Of a stretch of 52,331 nt of DNA, positions 1 through 8,612 are shown in pieces. Position 1 is the stretch's first letter, and each line of letters starts with the position of its first letter. The notes beneath the pieces were generated by a model. The model was not told the DNA's origin, made no database searches, and worked only from the letters and a program-made list of their open reading frames with translations. This stretch comes from Desulforhopalus singaporensis (GTDB taxonomy: Bacteria; Desulfobacterota; Desulfobulbia; Desulfobulbales; Desulfocapsaceae): positions 1-52,331 of the forward strand of contig NZ_FNJI01000032.1 of the NCBI RefSeq assembly GCF_900104445.1. Reading direction: 5' to 3'. The position numbers and the translations under genes are program-made.

Positions 1-2317
1 GGAGCGCTTCATCCGGCGTCAGCTCCCATGTACCTTCAGGGCCAACAACCACGGTGCCGACCGACTCGCCGTCGATGATCACATCGATCGTCGATCCGGG
101 CTCTCCGGTGCCTTCGAAGGTCGGCTTGCCGTCGTCGGTTATATTGTTTATCTCGTCGATGGGCCCTTTCTCGTCACCCACATCGTCGGTTATGATCACG
201 TCAGACGGTGCGTCGGGGGCGTTACGGTCAAGGTAAACCGGGTAGGCGCCGGTCTCGTCGCTGGACTGGCCGGTCGCGGTATTGACAGCTTTTGCCGTCA
301 GGTCCTTGAGGCCGTCCTCGCCGAGATCGGAGGTCGTGATAGACCATCGCCCATTATCGCCGACAACTGCCTGTCCAACCTCTTCACCGTTACTGTACAG
401 GTAGATGGTGGAACCCGCCTCACCCCTACCTGCTACAGTCAGTGTGGTATCGTTGGTGACGTCATTTTTTTCCAGGTAACCAACATTGGGCACAAAGTCA
501 TCGGCAACCGTTTCGATGGAAGGTACGACAATCGGCTCGATTTCTACGGTAAACTGCCAACCGTCGCTTTCCTCCCCTTTGTTTCCTGCCTTATCCACAG
601 GCACATTTGTAAAAACATGATCCCCGTCACGGAGTTCGGCGTCAGGCTCAAAACTCCAATTTCCGTCCTCATCGACCTTTGCGGTACCCAGCAGGGTCTT
701 AACGCCGTTATACTCATCCCAGATCTCGACTCTGTCCGTATCGGCGTCTGCGACCCCGGAATAGGTAGGGGTCCTATCATCAGTTACACTACCGTTTTCG
801 ATCGTTCCCTGTTGCTCGCCGGCATTGTCCACCAGGTCCCAGCCAGTGGTTGCACCAGGGGGTGTTGTATCGATTGTAATGGTAAAATCGCCAGACTTGT
901 CACTCTCGTTTCCGGCCTCATCCTTGACAGTGGTGGAAAAAGAATGATCTCCTTCCGATAGATCTTCGTCCGGGGTGAAACTCCAGCTGCCGTCCGGATT
1001 TACGACAACACCTTCGGCAATAAGCTCGTCTCCATCATACACATTGATAGTTGAGCCGGGCTCCGCTCCTTCACCGCTGATCGTAGGTTTGGTATCATCA
1101 GTGACACCATTGTTTTCCACATTTCCTACCGTATCTCCGACATCATCTATCGCCGTGCCGATTTCAGCCGGCGGCGGAGCTGTCTGGTCAACCGTCAATT
1201 CAAAGGTTTCATCCACCGAGTTTCCGGCGGGGTTGGTCGCTGTTACAGTATAGGTGTGGTCTCCATCAGCCTGCTCCGGCAACTGCAGAATCCAGCTGCC
1301 ATTCTTGTCTACAGTTACCTCTCCCTGAATCACTCCATTTTCATCCGTGACCGTGATGGTGGACCCTGGAGTTCCCTTACCGACAAGTTGTACGGCGTTG
1401 TCATCTGTGACGCTTCCACTGTAGACATCGCCAACGACTTTACCGAAATCATCAATCGCTTTTGTTACAGAGAGCTCAACAGGCTTTGTATCCACCACAA
1501 ACGAAATTGAAGAATCCCCGTCGACAACATTACCCTCCGGATCGACCGTCTTGACAGTAAGGGAGTGGTTTCCGTCAGGAAGCTCAACCTTGGGGGTGAA
1601 AGTCCACGTACCATCGTCTCCGACCTTAGCCGTACCAAGTAATTTGCCGTTATCATAAATCGCGACGACAGATCCCGGTTCGCCATTACCGTTAAGAGTC
1701 GGTGTGTTATCGTCAGTAGTATCGCCGTTCTTGATCGTGCCAGTACGTTGACCGACGTTGTCGCTCACGTCGCCTATCGCCGGCTTGGTAAGATATTTAT
1801 ATTCAGTATTGGTATTGGTTTCAGTTACCGTCTCAGTTACGACCTCAGGCTCCGGCGTGGACTCGTCGCCAACCGCATATCCGGCACCAAAACCGGCTCC
1901 GGCAGCACCCCCGAAAAGCAGTAGAGGCAGCAACCATGCAGCATACTCACCACCACCCTCCTGCACCAGCAACGGTTCTACACTGGCTAGTTCATAAAAT
2001 CCTTCCAGAAGGCTTCCCTGCTCATTGATACCGACAAACCACAAACTACCCTGATCATCCTGCAGCACCAGGTCACTTCGCACCCCGTCCTGTTCCAAGA
2101 AAAAATCTCGTAAAATATAAACCGTACCGTCCTGTGCAACGATAGTCAGATCATTACCATCCCTGGATACACTTTTTATATCCTCACGGTTAAGAGGCAA
2201 CTGAACAACTGAAGCGCCATCCAGCTTAATTGCATTTTCGCTCCCGCTATAAAAGCCCATCTCATTACTACTATGCGAAAATTTTCCGGTTACAATAATC
2301 ATTTTTTGTTCAACCAT
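1..2317 (-). CDS. Bap-like giant Ig-repeat surface adhesin, N-terminal part (cut by window edge)
   Basis: About 772 residues are visible and the reading frame is still open at base 1, so the C-terminus (more repeats, secretion signal) lies outside. I start at the ATG at 2317 because a GGAG lies six bases before it. Residues 1 to about 110 match the BapA/LapF-type prefix domain: a conserved stretch LDGASVVQLPLNREDI, then DLTIVAQDG, then LVLQDDQGSLWFVG. A Gly/Ala-rich hydrophobic segment follows (around WLLPLLLFGGAAGAG), then a Thr/Glu/Pro linker. From about residue 195 come six tandem Ig-like domains of about 100 residues, the sixth cut. Each has a DDxG...G..xNG..TDD entry and a GSW/GTW-F core. 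The family is exported by type I secretion and mediates surface attachment and biofilm formation. Secretion genes are not in the window. Alternative: another RTX-type adhesin of the same general plan. Confidence 0.9.
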   Translation of the reverse strand, partial: MVEQKMIIVTGKFSHSSNEMGFYSGSENAIKLDGASVVQLPLNREDIKSVSRDGNDLTIVAQDGTVYILRDFFLEQDGVRSDLVLQDDQGSLWFVGINEQGSLLEGFYELASVEPLLVQEGGGEYAAWLLPLLLFGGAAGAGFGAGYAVGDESTPEPEVVTETVTETNTNTEYKYLTKPAIGDVSDNVGQRTGTIKNGDTTDDNTPTLNGNGEPGSVVAIYDNGKLLGTAKVGDDGTWTFTPKVELPDGNHSLTVKTVDPEGNVVDGDSSISFVVDTKPVELSVTKAIDDFGKVVGDVYSGSVTDDNAVQLVGKGTPGSTITVTDENGVIQGEVTVDKNGSWILQLPEQADGDHTYTVTATNPAGNSVDETFELTVDQTAPPPAEIGTAIDDVGDTVGNVENNGVTDDTKPTISGEGAEPGSTINVYDGDELIAEGVVVNPDGSWSFTPDEDLSEGDHSFSTTVKDEAGNESDKSGDFTITIDTTPPGATTGWDLVDNAGEQQGTIENGSVTDDRTPTYSGVADADTDRVEIWDEYNGVKTLLGTAKVDEDGNWSFEPDAELRDGDHVFTNVPVDKAGNKGEESDGWQFTVEIEPIVVPSIETVADDFVPNVGYLEKNDVTNDTTLTVAGRGEAGSTIYLYSNGEEVGQAVVGDNGRWSITTSDLGEDGLKDLTAKAVNTATGQSSDETGAYPVYLDRNAPDAPSDVIITDDVGDEKGPIDEINNITDDGKPTFEGTGEPGSTIDVIIDGESVGTVVVGPEGTWELTPDEAL

Positions 2318-3838
2318 TTTGTTCTCCAAATAATCAACGAGCAAACATCAAAGCAAATTTCCAGAGTTTGGATGCCAAATCTCCATTTGACCACGTAACG
2401 ACATCAATTCTTTACGATAAAAAAGTACACCAACTGCTTTGACACCTATTTGAGTGTGGTCAAATCCGAAACCAGTATAATTACTCTTGAGATCATTTGG
2501 CAACCAATCAACAAAAACCTTACCAAATGTTTACTTCTGTTAGAAAATGAAATTAACCAGGTTGCTATATTAGTTTTTAAAATTACGTTCGACTGCTAAC
2601 TCAAGGATCATACCAGCTGGAATTTTCTTGCAAGCTTACACATATCGAAAAGCCTGCCGACAGAACTCTCAATGAGAGCTTTTGTCCGAAGAGGAAGCAA
2701 CATTGTTGCAATATTGGAAACATATAACAACAGACAGGGCAAGGCCACATGCTGCGTTACACATTGTAATCACAGCATATAACTAACACAAAAACCGTCA
2801 GAGGAACTGATACCACTCCATTTTTATTGGCATCATCGCACATGCGCGGAAATTACAAAGATAACATACGTGACAGACAAATCTATGGAAATGGTTGACA
2901 ATCTGCACCCTGATACAGCAGCAACAAGAAATATATTATTGCTAATTACATGGATCAATATACGGTTAGGCCGTATCATTTTCATGTTACACTATATCCA
3001 TTTAATCAAAAAATTTAATATAATATTTTTTAAAAAGACAATCGTCGATATATATTTGTCAGGCATAAGTGATATGAACAATCGTCAGCTATTACCAAAG
3101 TGCAGTTTCGCCAACCTGCATCACAACCAGCCATGATCTGACTATAGCCTTGAATCTTCGTTCTTCATATGACATAAGATATTGATTACAAAGAATATTT
3201 TTTTTGCATATTGCCAGGAGACAAATAATGGACTTCCAGGTATCTTTCGCGTGGGGTAATTACGGTGGAAGAAGACTTCCGCACGACATTTACTTGTCCA
3301 TGTCAACCATGCCGTGGGGATGTTTTCCGCTTACCACTACGTGCAATAATATTGCTTAAATTTCAATCAGTAATGCTTTATCGGCTTGAAATTGATATTG
3401 ATTTTGCGAGGGAGGGGAAGCAGCAATGAGGCGATCGTTGTCAAGAAATGAAAACTCCAGGTGGGCAGAGGCTTTGCGGCAGCTCGGAAAAAAATGAAGA
3501 GGGTGTTTGCAGGCAACATTCCACGACAGCTCAATGTTCGCCTCCCTGTAATCGACAAGCCATCCAAGCTGCCATTTATAATTATGGAAAGAGTGTATGT
3601 TGCCATGCACACCACCGGTGATAGCCCCGCAATATTGCAAAGTTACACCACAAAAACCAACCAGAAAAGCATAAGCGCGAGCCCGACAACCATGAACAAT
3701 CACCTTTGCAGTGTTTCATGAAAAGGCAGATATGGGTTCAGGCGGCAACAACTTCCTGACAAGAGTCACTTCAGGGGAACCACAATGAAAAAGAAAGATC
3801 TCACCGGAGAACTTACCGACGACAAGCATGGGGTCGGT
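2318..3838. other. AT-rich, nearly gene-free 1.5 kb upstream of the adhesin
   Basis: This stretch is visibly more AT-rich than its surroundings, especially 2520-3220. It must hold the adhesin promoter on the minus strand, but I cannot place it. No open frame here looks like a known protein. Tiny plus-strand frames near the right end (3228-3359, one ending ...SGEPQ at 3788, and a 22-codon frame from the ATG at 3785 behind GGGGAA) have acceptable start signals. They could be leader peptides, a decayed gene or chance. Confidence 0.6.
3228..3359 (+). CDS. Possible 43-residue small protein
   Basis: A short frame beginning MDFQVSFAWGNYGGRR follows an AGGAG seven bases before its ATG and ends at TAA 3357-3359. 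It has no signal peptide and no clear membrane segment, and carries two cysteines in the last third. I do not recognise it. The good ribosome-binding site is the only support. It sits alone in AT-rich DNA that otherwise lacks genes, so it may equally be the start of a decayed gene. Confidence 0.25.
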   Translation: MDFQVSFAWGNYGGRRLPHDIYLSMSTMPWGCFPLTTTCNNIA

Positions 3839-4855
3839 TCATTTGGATTTTAGCGGAATTGATCGAATTTTCCCGTCTTTTTTACCGTCCAGGACTTCAC
3901 TTCTCTCCGGCAGTTTATCCCTTGGTACAACCTCATCAACGGCAATGTTCAGATTTTCGATAATAATTCCGGTATACCTTTGGATGGTGTCGCAGATGTA
4001 CTTTCTCAGATCTTCCAGGATCGAGTTGAATGTTTTTCCATAGGTGATTATAATATCAAGGGAAATTGAATACCCCGATGGATGCACCTTGATTTTCACT
4101 TTTTTTACCTGAATTTCATCGTCATACTCATCGATGCAGTGAAAAATCATCTGGGTGAGGGCGGCTTCCGTTATGGTAACGTTTCCTTCCGATCGTCCCT
4201 CATCATGAAAATCAGGCTGTACGATGGATTTTTCAAAAAAGCGGGATTTTTTTTCTCCCTCCTTGCGCTTGTCCCAACTAAAGAAGATACGGATTGAATC
4301 CGAGAGAATCTGGGCATAATCCCTCTTGACTTCGATCGCCGGCACGGGAATAACGTGCTTGCCCTCTTCAAAGCGGGATTTTATCGCATCCTCAATATCT
4401 TTCTTGCTTGCAATCTCTTCGATGCGGATATACTGACTTATCGGCGGAAGTCCAAGCCGATCGGCGACCCGCTCAACCATCTTTCTCGACGTTCCGAGCA
4501 ACAGCACCTTTTTAACTTTTTGCTCCTTGAGGGCCTGGACAATCCCCTCCTGATGATGCTGATCAGAGAAAAGTGCTGTTTTTATGGCGCTAAGATACAG
4601 CTTCTCCTGTTTTGCCGATCTCCCCGCAATGATGGTGTCACCATGAATCAGCAGTCCGTCATCGATGATATGAGGAATATCGAGTTTTTCCGCAAGCAGT
4701 TTCGCCCTGAAACTCTTCCCGGTTCCGCTCTTGCCCACCAGAGCATATACGGTGATCCCCTTCCACTTCCCCTTTACCCGGCTAAAAAAATTATAAATCT
4801 CTTTACCGGTAAGATAGACCCACTGGTGGTCAGTGCTATTTTTCGTTTCGTCCAT
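3839..4855 (-). CDS. P-loop NTPase fused to a C-terminal Asp23/Gls24 domain
   Basis: The protein has 338 residues. Residues 41-48 are a Walker A loop (GKSGTGKS) in an N-terminal nucleotide-binding domain of about 160 residues, with a hydrophobic strand KKVLLL near 115-120. Residues 225-310 match the Asp23/Gls24 envelope-stress domain, starting NVTITEAAL and containing VKIKVHPSGYSISLDI. A charged linker (residues 195-223) joins them. Asp23/Gls24 domains are usually small stand-alone proteins, so an ATPase fusion suggests nucleotide-driven assembly or sensing. That function is inference. The next minus-strand gene upstream (4968-5552) has tandem ribbon-helix-helix-like segments and is probably co-transcribed, 112 bases away; Hsp20 lies beyond on the other strand. 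There is no signal peptide, so it is probably cytoplasmic. Confidence 0.75.
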   Translation of the reverse strand: MDETKNSTDHQWVYLTGKEIYNFFSRVKGKWKGITVYALVGKSGTGKSFRAKLLAEKLDIPHIIDDGLLIHGDTIIAGRSAKQEKLYLSAIKTALFSDQHHQEGIVQALKEQKVKKVLLLGTSRKMVERVADRLGLPPISQYIRIEEIASKKDIEDAIKSRFEEGKHVIPVPAIEVKRDYAQILSDSIRIFFSWDKRKEGEKKSRFFEKSIVQPDFHDEGRSEGNVTITEAALTQMIFHCIDEYDDEIQVKKVKIKVHPSGYSISLDIIITYGKTFNSILEDLRKYICDTIQRYTGIIIENLNIAVDEVVPRDKLPERSEVLDGKKDGKIRSIPLKSK

Positions 4856-4967
4856 ATTTTTTGTCGAGTATTTTTATATGCTCTGATTGTAATGACTTGC
4901 CAGAAAAGTTGTCAAGATCAGAATTGTCGATTCAGCGGTGGTTCGTATCATCAGTATACTATTCAAT

Positions 4968-5552
4968 TCAAAAATCTTCTATTTTTCTCCCCTTGCGCAC
5001 ATGTTCGCCAACTCTTTCAACACAGTTCGTCACCCCTTTCATCATTGACAGCAGATCATGGAAAGCCGGGTCCTCCTCCCCCAGTTCCTGTTCGGACCAG
5101 TTGAGCATGGCAAGCCCGTGGTCCAGATATTCCCGCAGTTCCTTGTACAGGATCTTTCTCTTTTCATGCTTTTTCTTCTCTTTCTCGATCAACGGGAGAA
5201 TCCGCTCAATGGAATACTCCACCAGAGCATCCCTTGGAGTATCGTACTGCATAGACACGTTTTCAAGGTTTTCCAGGGTTTTTCTCGATATGACAAAGGT
5301 CTTGGGTACACGATGAGACCGTTCATCAAACGTCTCAAACCCCTCTGCTATCAACGCCAGTGCCCGGGTGTCCTCTATCAGATGATCGAACAGGGATTTC
5401 TGCTTTATGCCCAGCTGACTTGCCAGCACACTCAAGGCACTTATCGACCGTTCCGACAGCTTGAAGGTCGTTCTCACAGATTGCCTGCCGCGCAGATCGG
5501 CTGTTGATTTTTCAGTAATTTCCAGTTGAACAAAGCCCTTACGTCTCTCCAT
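4968..5552 (-). CDS. Protein with two ribbon-helix-helix-like segments, probable DNA-binding regulator
   Basis: The protein has 194 residues. Residues 25-62 (SVRTTFKLSERSISAL...) and 82-123 (VPKTFVISRKTLENL...) each read as a beta strand followed by two helices, the plan of MetJ/Arc-type DNA-binding domains. Two copies in one chain would form an intramolecular pair. Residues 123-142 are very Lys/Glu-rich and probably helical; the C-terminal 50 residues are unassigned. AGGAGG lies just before the ATG at 5552 (minus-strand reading). The gene diverges from Hsp20 across a 188-base gap, so it could control itself plus Hsp20 and the NTPase downstream. The fold call rests on pattern reading only; a helical protein without DNA binding is possible. 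Confidence 0.55.
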   Translation of the reverse strand: MERRKGFVQLEITEKSTADLRGRQSVRTTFKLSERSISALSVLASQLGIKQKSLFDHLIEDTRALALIAEGFETFDERSHRVPKTFVISRKTLENLENVSMQYDTPRDALVEYSIERILPLIEKEKKKHEKRKILYKELREYLDHGLAMLNWSEQELGEEDPAFHDLLSMMKGVTNCVERVGEHVRKGRKIEDF

Positions 5553-5629
5553 GTTTCACCTCCTTTGACCTGCTTACCCCAAGACACTATTACCTATACA
5601 TACAACACACAAAAAGTAATATTCCTATA

Positions 5630-5657
5630 TTGACTTCTTAATTTTTATTATTACCAT
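5630..5657 (+). promoter_or_regulatory. Candidate promoter for hsp20
   Basis: TTGACT at 5630-5635 and TACCAT at 5652-5657 are separated by 16 bases, matching the -35 box at five of six positions and the -10 box at four of six. The start of hsp20 is about 85 bases downstream. I see no clear CIRCE inverted repeat. A heat-shock sigma-factor promoter is not excluded. Confidence 0.35.
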
Positions 5658-5740
5658 TTTCGCTACAAAGGTAAACGAAGAACTTTCAGCAGCAACTGGA
5701 GATTACCAGAAGAAACCACAAACAGTAACAGGAGAACGTT

Positions 5741-6199
5741 ATGAACATCGTACGCTATAACCCCAACCGCAGGATAACCAGCCCGTTAAATAACGGATCA
5801 ACTCTTTTTGATGATTTTTTCGATGATTTCCTTACCCCGGCTTTCTGGACACAGAACAAAAATACTCTGCGTAACTCCAAGGAGTTGAAGGTGGATATCT
5901 ACGAAAAGGATAATCACATCGTCATTGACGCCGAGCTTCCCGGGGTGGAAAAAGACGATATTTCCGTCGATGTAAAAAGCAAGCTCATCACCCTTACAGC
6001 CGAAAGAAAAAGCAATGAAGAGGTGACTGACAACAACTACTACAGAAAAGAGACTCGCTACGGCACATTCAAGAGGAGCTTCAACCTGCCGTTTGAGATA
6101 GAAACCGACAATGTCGAAGCCAATTTCAAAAACGGCATACTCAGGCTGACGATCACCAGACCGGAGAAACAGCTCCCCAAAAAAATAGCGATAAACTAA
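5741..6199 (+). CDS. Hsp20/alpha-crystallin small heat-shock protein
   Basis: The protein has 152 residues, normal for bacterial class A small heat-shock proteins. The N-terminal arm contains FDDFFDDFLTPAFW. Residues about 46-140 are the alpha-crystallin domain, with the typical ELPGVEKDDISVDV stretch, YGTFKRSFNLP, and FKNGILRLTI near its end. The C-terminal tail ends PKKIAIN, carrying the I-x-I anchor used for oligomer assembly. These proteins are ATP-independent holdases that bind unfolding proteins in the cytoplasm. AGGAG lies before the ATG. A strong hairpin terminator follows at 6236-6270, so this is probably a single-gene transcript. Confidence 0.96.
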   Translation: MNIVRYNPNRRITSPLNNGSTLFDDFFDDFLTPAFWTQNKNTLRNSKELKVDIYEKDNHIVIDAELPGVEKDDISVDVKSKLITLTAERKSNEEVTDNNYYRKETRYGTFKRSFNLPFEIETDNVEANFKNGILRLTITRPEKQLPKKIAIN

Positions 6200-6235
6200 G
6201 AGATCAGCCACAGGAGCCCTTTCTACACAGCACCA

Positions 6236-6270
6236 CAGGAGGTGGCAGTAAACTGCCACCTCCTGCTTTT
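6236..6270 (+). terminator. Rho-independent terminator after hsp20
   Basis: A perfect 13-base stem (CAGGAGGTGGCAG at 6236-6248 with its complement at 6253-6265) and a four-base TAAA loop are followed by CTTTT. It lies 37 bases after the hsp20 stop. Confidence 0.9.
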
Positions 6271-6434
6271 CCCTGCCGACACCTGTCCGGCAATCGGGAT
6301 GTTCCTCTTTGCGACAGCCAGGTTCCAGTCAACCTTTCCAACTCCACCAAGAGACAGAATTTGCCTGGCTTTCTCATTTTCATTGGTGTAACCTGCTTGT
6401 CTGTTAATGTTTACACAATGGGAATATACTGCTT

Positions 6435-6998
6435 TTGTCGATTATGTTTGCAAAACTCACCGCTCTTTATGACTTCGTCGACCAGACCGTCCAGACTGTA
6501 CACGACCGGTACCCCACCGAGGTGAAGTGCCGGCCAGGCTGTGCCGACTGCTGTCACGCACTTTTTGACATATCGTTCATCGAGGCCGCCCGCCTTGCCG
6601 CATTTCTTGTCGAACATAAAGAAATCATAACAGAGCAGCGACAGCGGGCGAACGAGGCCGCCTGCCAGTTCGAACGATTGATGACAGAGAACAGTGATCC
6701 ATCAACCGCCAGGGTCAGATGCCCCCTGCTCTCCGACAGCAATCTTTGTCTCGCCCATGAGGTCAGGCCTATAAATTGCCGGACTTACGGAACTCCCACT
6801 GAGATTGACGGCAAAGCTCATGTCTGCGGCCTTTCCGGATTTACCGGCAGTACTCACTACCCCACGGTCAAGCTGGAACCACTTCAGCAGAGTCTTACCT
6901 CCTATTCAAAAGAGCTGGTCGGTCCCACCTTTGGTGCCCGCCGTTTTCCGATTGCCTGGGTAATACTGAAGACCAGTTTTTTTCTTCCCTCTTCCTGA
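6435..6998 (+). CDS. YkgJ-family cysteine-cluster protein
   Basis: The protein has 187 residues. Near residues 32-40 is the family signature C-x3-C-x2-CC (CRPGCADCC). More cysteines follow in CPLL, NLCLAHEVRPINCRTYG and one further site, so a metal or iron-sulphur site is likely. The family function is not settled; some members are annotated as zinc or iron chelators. I choose the TTG at 6435 because GGGAA lies about ten bases before it; the in-frame ATG at 6444 is an alternative. The hydrolase at 7032 follows after 33 bases, probably in the same transcript. Confidence 0.85.
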   Translation: MSIMFAKLTALYDFVDQTVQTVHDRYPTEVKCRPGCADCCHALFDISFIEAARLAAFLVEHKEIITEQRQRANEAACQFERLMTENSDPSTARVRCPLLSDSNLCLAHEVRPINCRTYGTPTEIDGKAHVCGLSGFTGSTHYPTVKLEPLQQSLTSYSKELVGPTFGARRFPIAWVILKTSFFLPSS

Positions 6999-7031
6999 CC
7001 CAGCCGCATCATCAACCAACCGGAGTCGACA

Positions 7032-7505
7032 ATGATAAAAACCTTTTTTCTCCATGGCCTCGAATCGTCGGGTAAGGGTACCAAAGGACAATTTTTCGCG
7101 AGCAATTACCCCAAAATCAAGTGCCCCGATTTCACCGGCAACCTTGACAACCGATTGCAGCAACTTGAATCAATGTCAAAAGGATACCGCGAACTTCAGT
7201 TCGTCGGCTCAAGCTTCGGTGGCCTTATGGCCGTGTGCTTCGCCCTGAATTGTCCGCAAAAGGTTAAAAAACTGATCCTGCTCGCCCCCGCCTTAAATTT
7301 TGGCGGCTTCACTCCCCCCGCACGGAAAATCCTGGTGCCGACGTATGTGGTCATTGGAAAAAATGATAACGTCACCCCCGTTGATCCGGTAATCCAACTG
7401 GCTGAAGCTACTTTTTCAGACCTCACGGTAGAAATTGTCAACGACGATCACATGCTCCACAAGACCTTTGAAAAACTTGCCTGGGATAAACTCATAGGCG
7501 GCTAA
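7032..7505 (+). CDS. YqiA-like small alpha/beta-fold hydrolase
   Basis: The protein has 157 residues, short for an alpha/beta hydrolase but usual for the YqiA/esterase group. It starts with FFLHGLESSGKG, an oxyanion-type HG turn. Residues 59-63 (GSSFG) are the G-x-S-x-G elbow with Ser61 as likely nucleophile. Asp112 (GKNDNVTP) and His140 (NDDH) are in the right places for the acid and base. The substrate cannot be read from sequence, but an ester or thioester is likely. It lies just downstream of the YkgJ-family gene on the same strand. Confidence 0.85.
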   Translation: MIKTFFLHGLESSGKGTKGQFFASNYPKIKCPDFTGNLDNRLQQLESMSKGYRELQFVGSSFGGLMAVCFALNCPQKVKKLILLAPALNFGGFTPPARKILVPTYVVIGKNDNVTPVDPVIQLAEATFSDLTVEIVNDDHMLHKTFEKLAWDKLIGG

Positions 7506-7520
7506 GCCCCGTCGTTGAGG

Positions 7521-7549
7521 CCGGGGGCTCTTGGGCTCAACGCCCCCGG
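7521..7549 (+). terminator. GC-rich hairpin after the hydrolase gene
   Basis: CCGGGGGC at 7521-7528 pairs perfectly with GCCCCCGG at 7542-7549. A competing pairing exists between GTTGAG (7514-7519) and CTCAAC (7536-7541). No T-run follows, so it may be a weak or factor-assisted terminator, or a structured leader for the next gene. Confidence 0.45.
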
Positions 7550-7712
7550 AAACAGTTGCACCAGCAGTACGCCTTGCACTATTGAGTTTGTGTTTTTCCC
7601 CTATTATCCGATAGCTGATGCACCGGATATCCTATTGTCATCGGTAATCTGCTGTATTAAAGTATACACAGATCAGGAAGTTACATTCTCTTTTAGTCAT
7701 GTTGATAAAGCT

Positions 7713-8594
7713 ATGGACAAACATCTGCTGGTTACAATTAGTGACGACTGCCAGAACCTCTCGGGAGTCAAGTTTCTTTCCTCTTTCTTCGACAAGCTCT
7801 CACGACACCAGCTGACTCTGCTGCATATCTGTCGGATCGATAACACGGAAATGGAAAAAGAGCTTCTGGATATGTGGCAGGATCCGGACCGTAACGGCAT
7901 AAATGCGCTGACGCCTGGCGGGAAACGGGCGATAACCAGAGCAAGAAAGATTATCCGACAGTCAAAGATGTCTATTGCATCGCTCAAGACAAAGGCGGTA
8001 AAGGAGAAATACGGTAAAGTCAAAGACATTCTCACAGAAGGATCAAAGGGACTCTACGACGCAATCGTGCTTGGCAGGCGGGCGTCATACACCTTGCAGT
8101 GGCTTTTTGAACGTCCGGCGGAAGAAACACCCCATGCAATGATCAAAGACAGTTGCTTTACCACGCCGCTCTGGGTCTGTCCTGAACCGGACGTGGACCG
8201 AAGAGACGTCCTGGTGGCAATTGACGGGTCCGAACACAGTTTCCGGGCGGTGGACCATGTCGGCTACATGTTGTCGCATCAGAAACAGCACCGAATTACC
8301 CTTTTGCATCTTGAGAACAGTGCGATCAGCGACGTCCGATCCCTTTTCCAGCGCGCCGACAGGATCCTGCACGAACACGGCATCAACGATGAACGCATAT
8401 CCCATCGGAGCTACTGGAGCATCTCGATTCCCGGCGCAATCCTGACCCTGACCGAACAAGAGAAGTATGCCGCTGTTGCCGTTGGCCAGCACGGCATAGA
8501 GCGCAATAAACTCAAAGAATATAATCTTTCGGGAGGAACCACCGCAAAGCTGGTCGCAAGAATAGAAAAGACCTCCCTCTGGTGCTGCCCCTGA
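7713..8594 (+). CDS. Tandem universal stress protein (UspA family)
   Basis: The protein has 293 residues from the ATG at 7713. The frame is open further upstream, but that part (7515-7712) includes the GC hairpin and does not look coding. The first UspA-like domain starts KHLLVTISDD and ends near AIVLGRRAS. The second starts DVLVAIDGSEHSFRAV and ends with VGQHGIERNKLKEYNLSGG, a variant of the G-x2-G-x9-G nucleotide-binding loop with a longer spacer. Tandem-domain members bind ATP or respond to stress and energy state. The upstream ribosome-binding site is weak, so the exact start is uncertain. It converges with the ABC operon. Confidence 0.85.
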   Translation: MDKHLLVTISDDCQNLSGVKFLSSFFDKLSRHQLTLLHICRIDNTEMEKELLDMWQDPDRNGINALTPGGKRAITRARKIIRQSKMSIASLKTKAVKEKYGKVKDILTEGSKGLYDAIVLGRRASYTLQWLFERPAEETPHAMIKDSCFTTPLWVCPEPDVDRRDVLVAIDGSEHSFRAVDHVGYMLSHQKQHRITLLHLENSAISDVRSLFQRADRILHEHGINDERISHRSYWSISIPGAILTLTEQEKYAAVAVGQHGIERNKLKEYNLSGGTTAKLVARIEKTSLWCCP

Positions 8595-8612
8595 CCCGGG
8601 TGGATTCCGATA

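Noticed and set aside
2870-3136. 88-residue frame starting GTG
   Set aside because: AT-rich sequence with no ribosome-binding site; its composition reflects base content.
3356-3721. Overlapping plus- and minus-strand frames of 86 and 115 residues
   Set aside because: Both are open over the same bases without start signals or recognisable motifs; I cannot support either.
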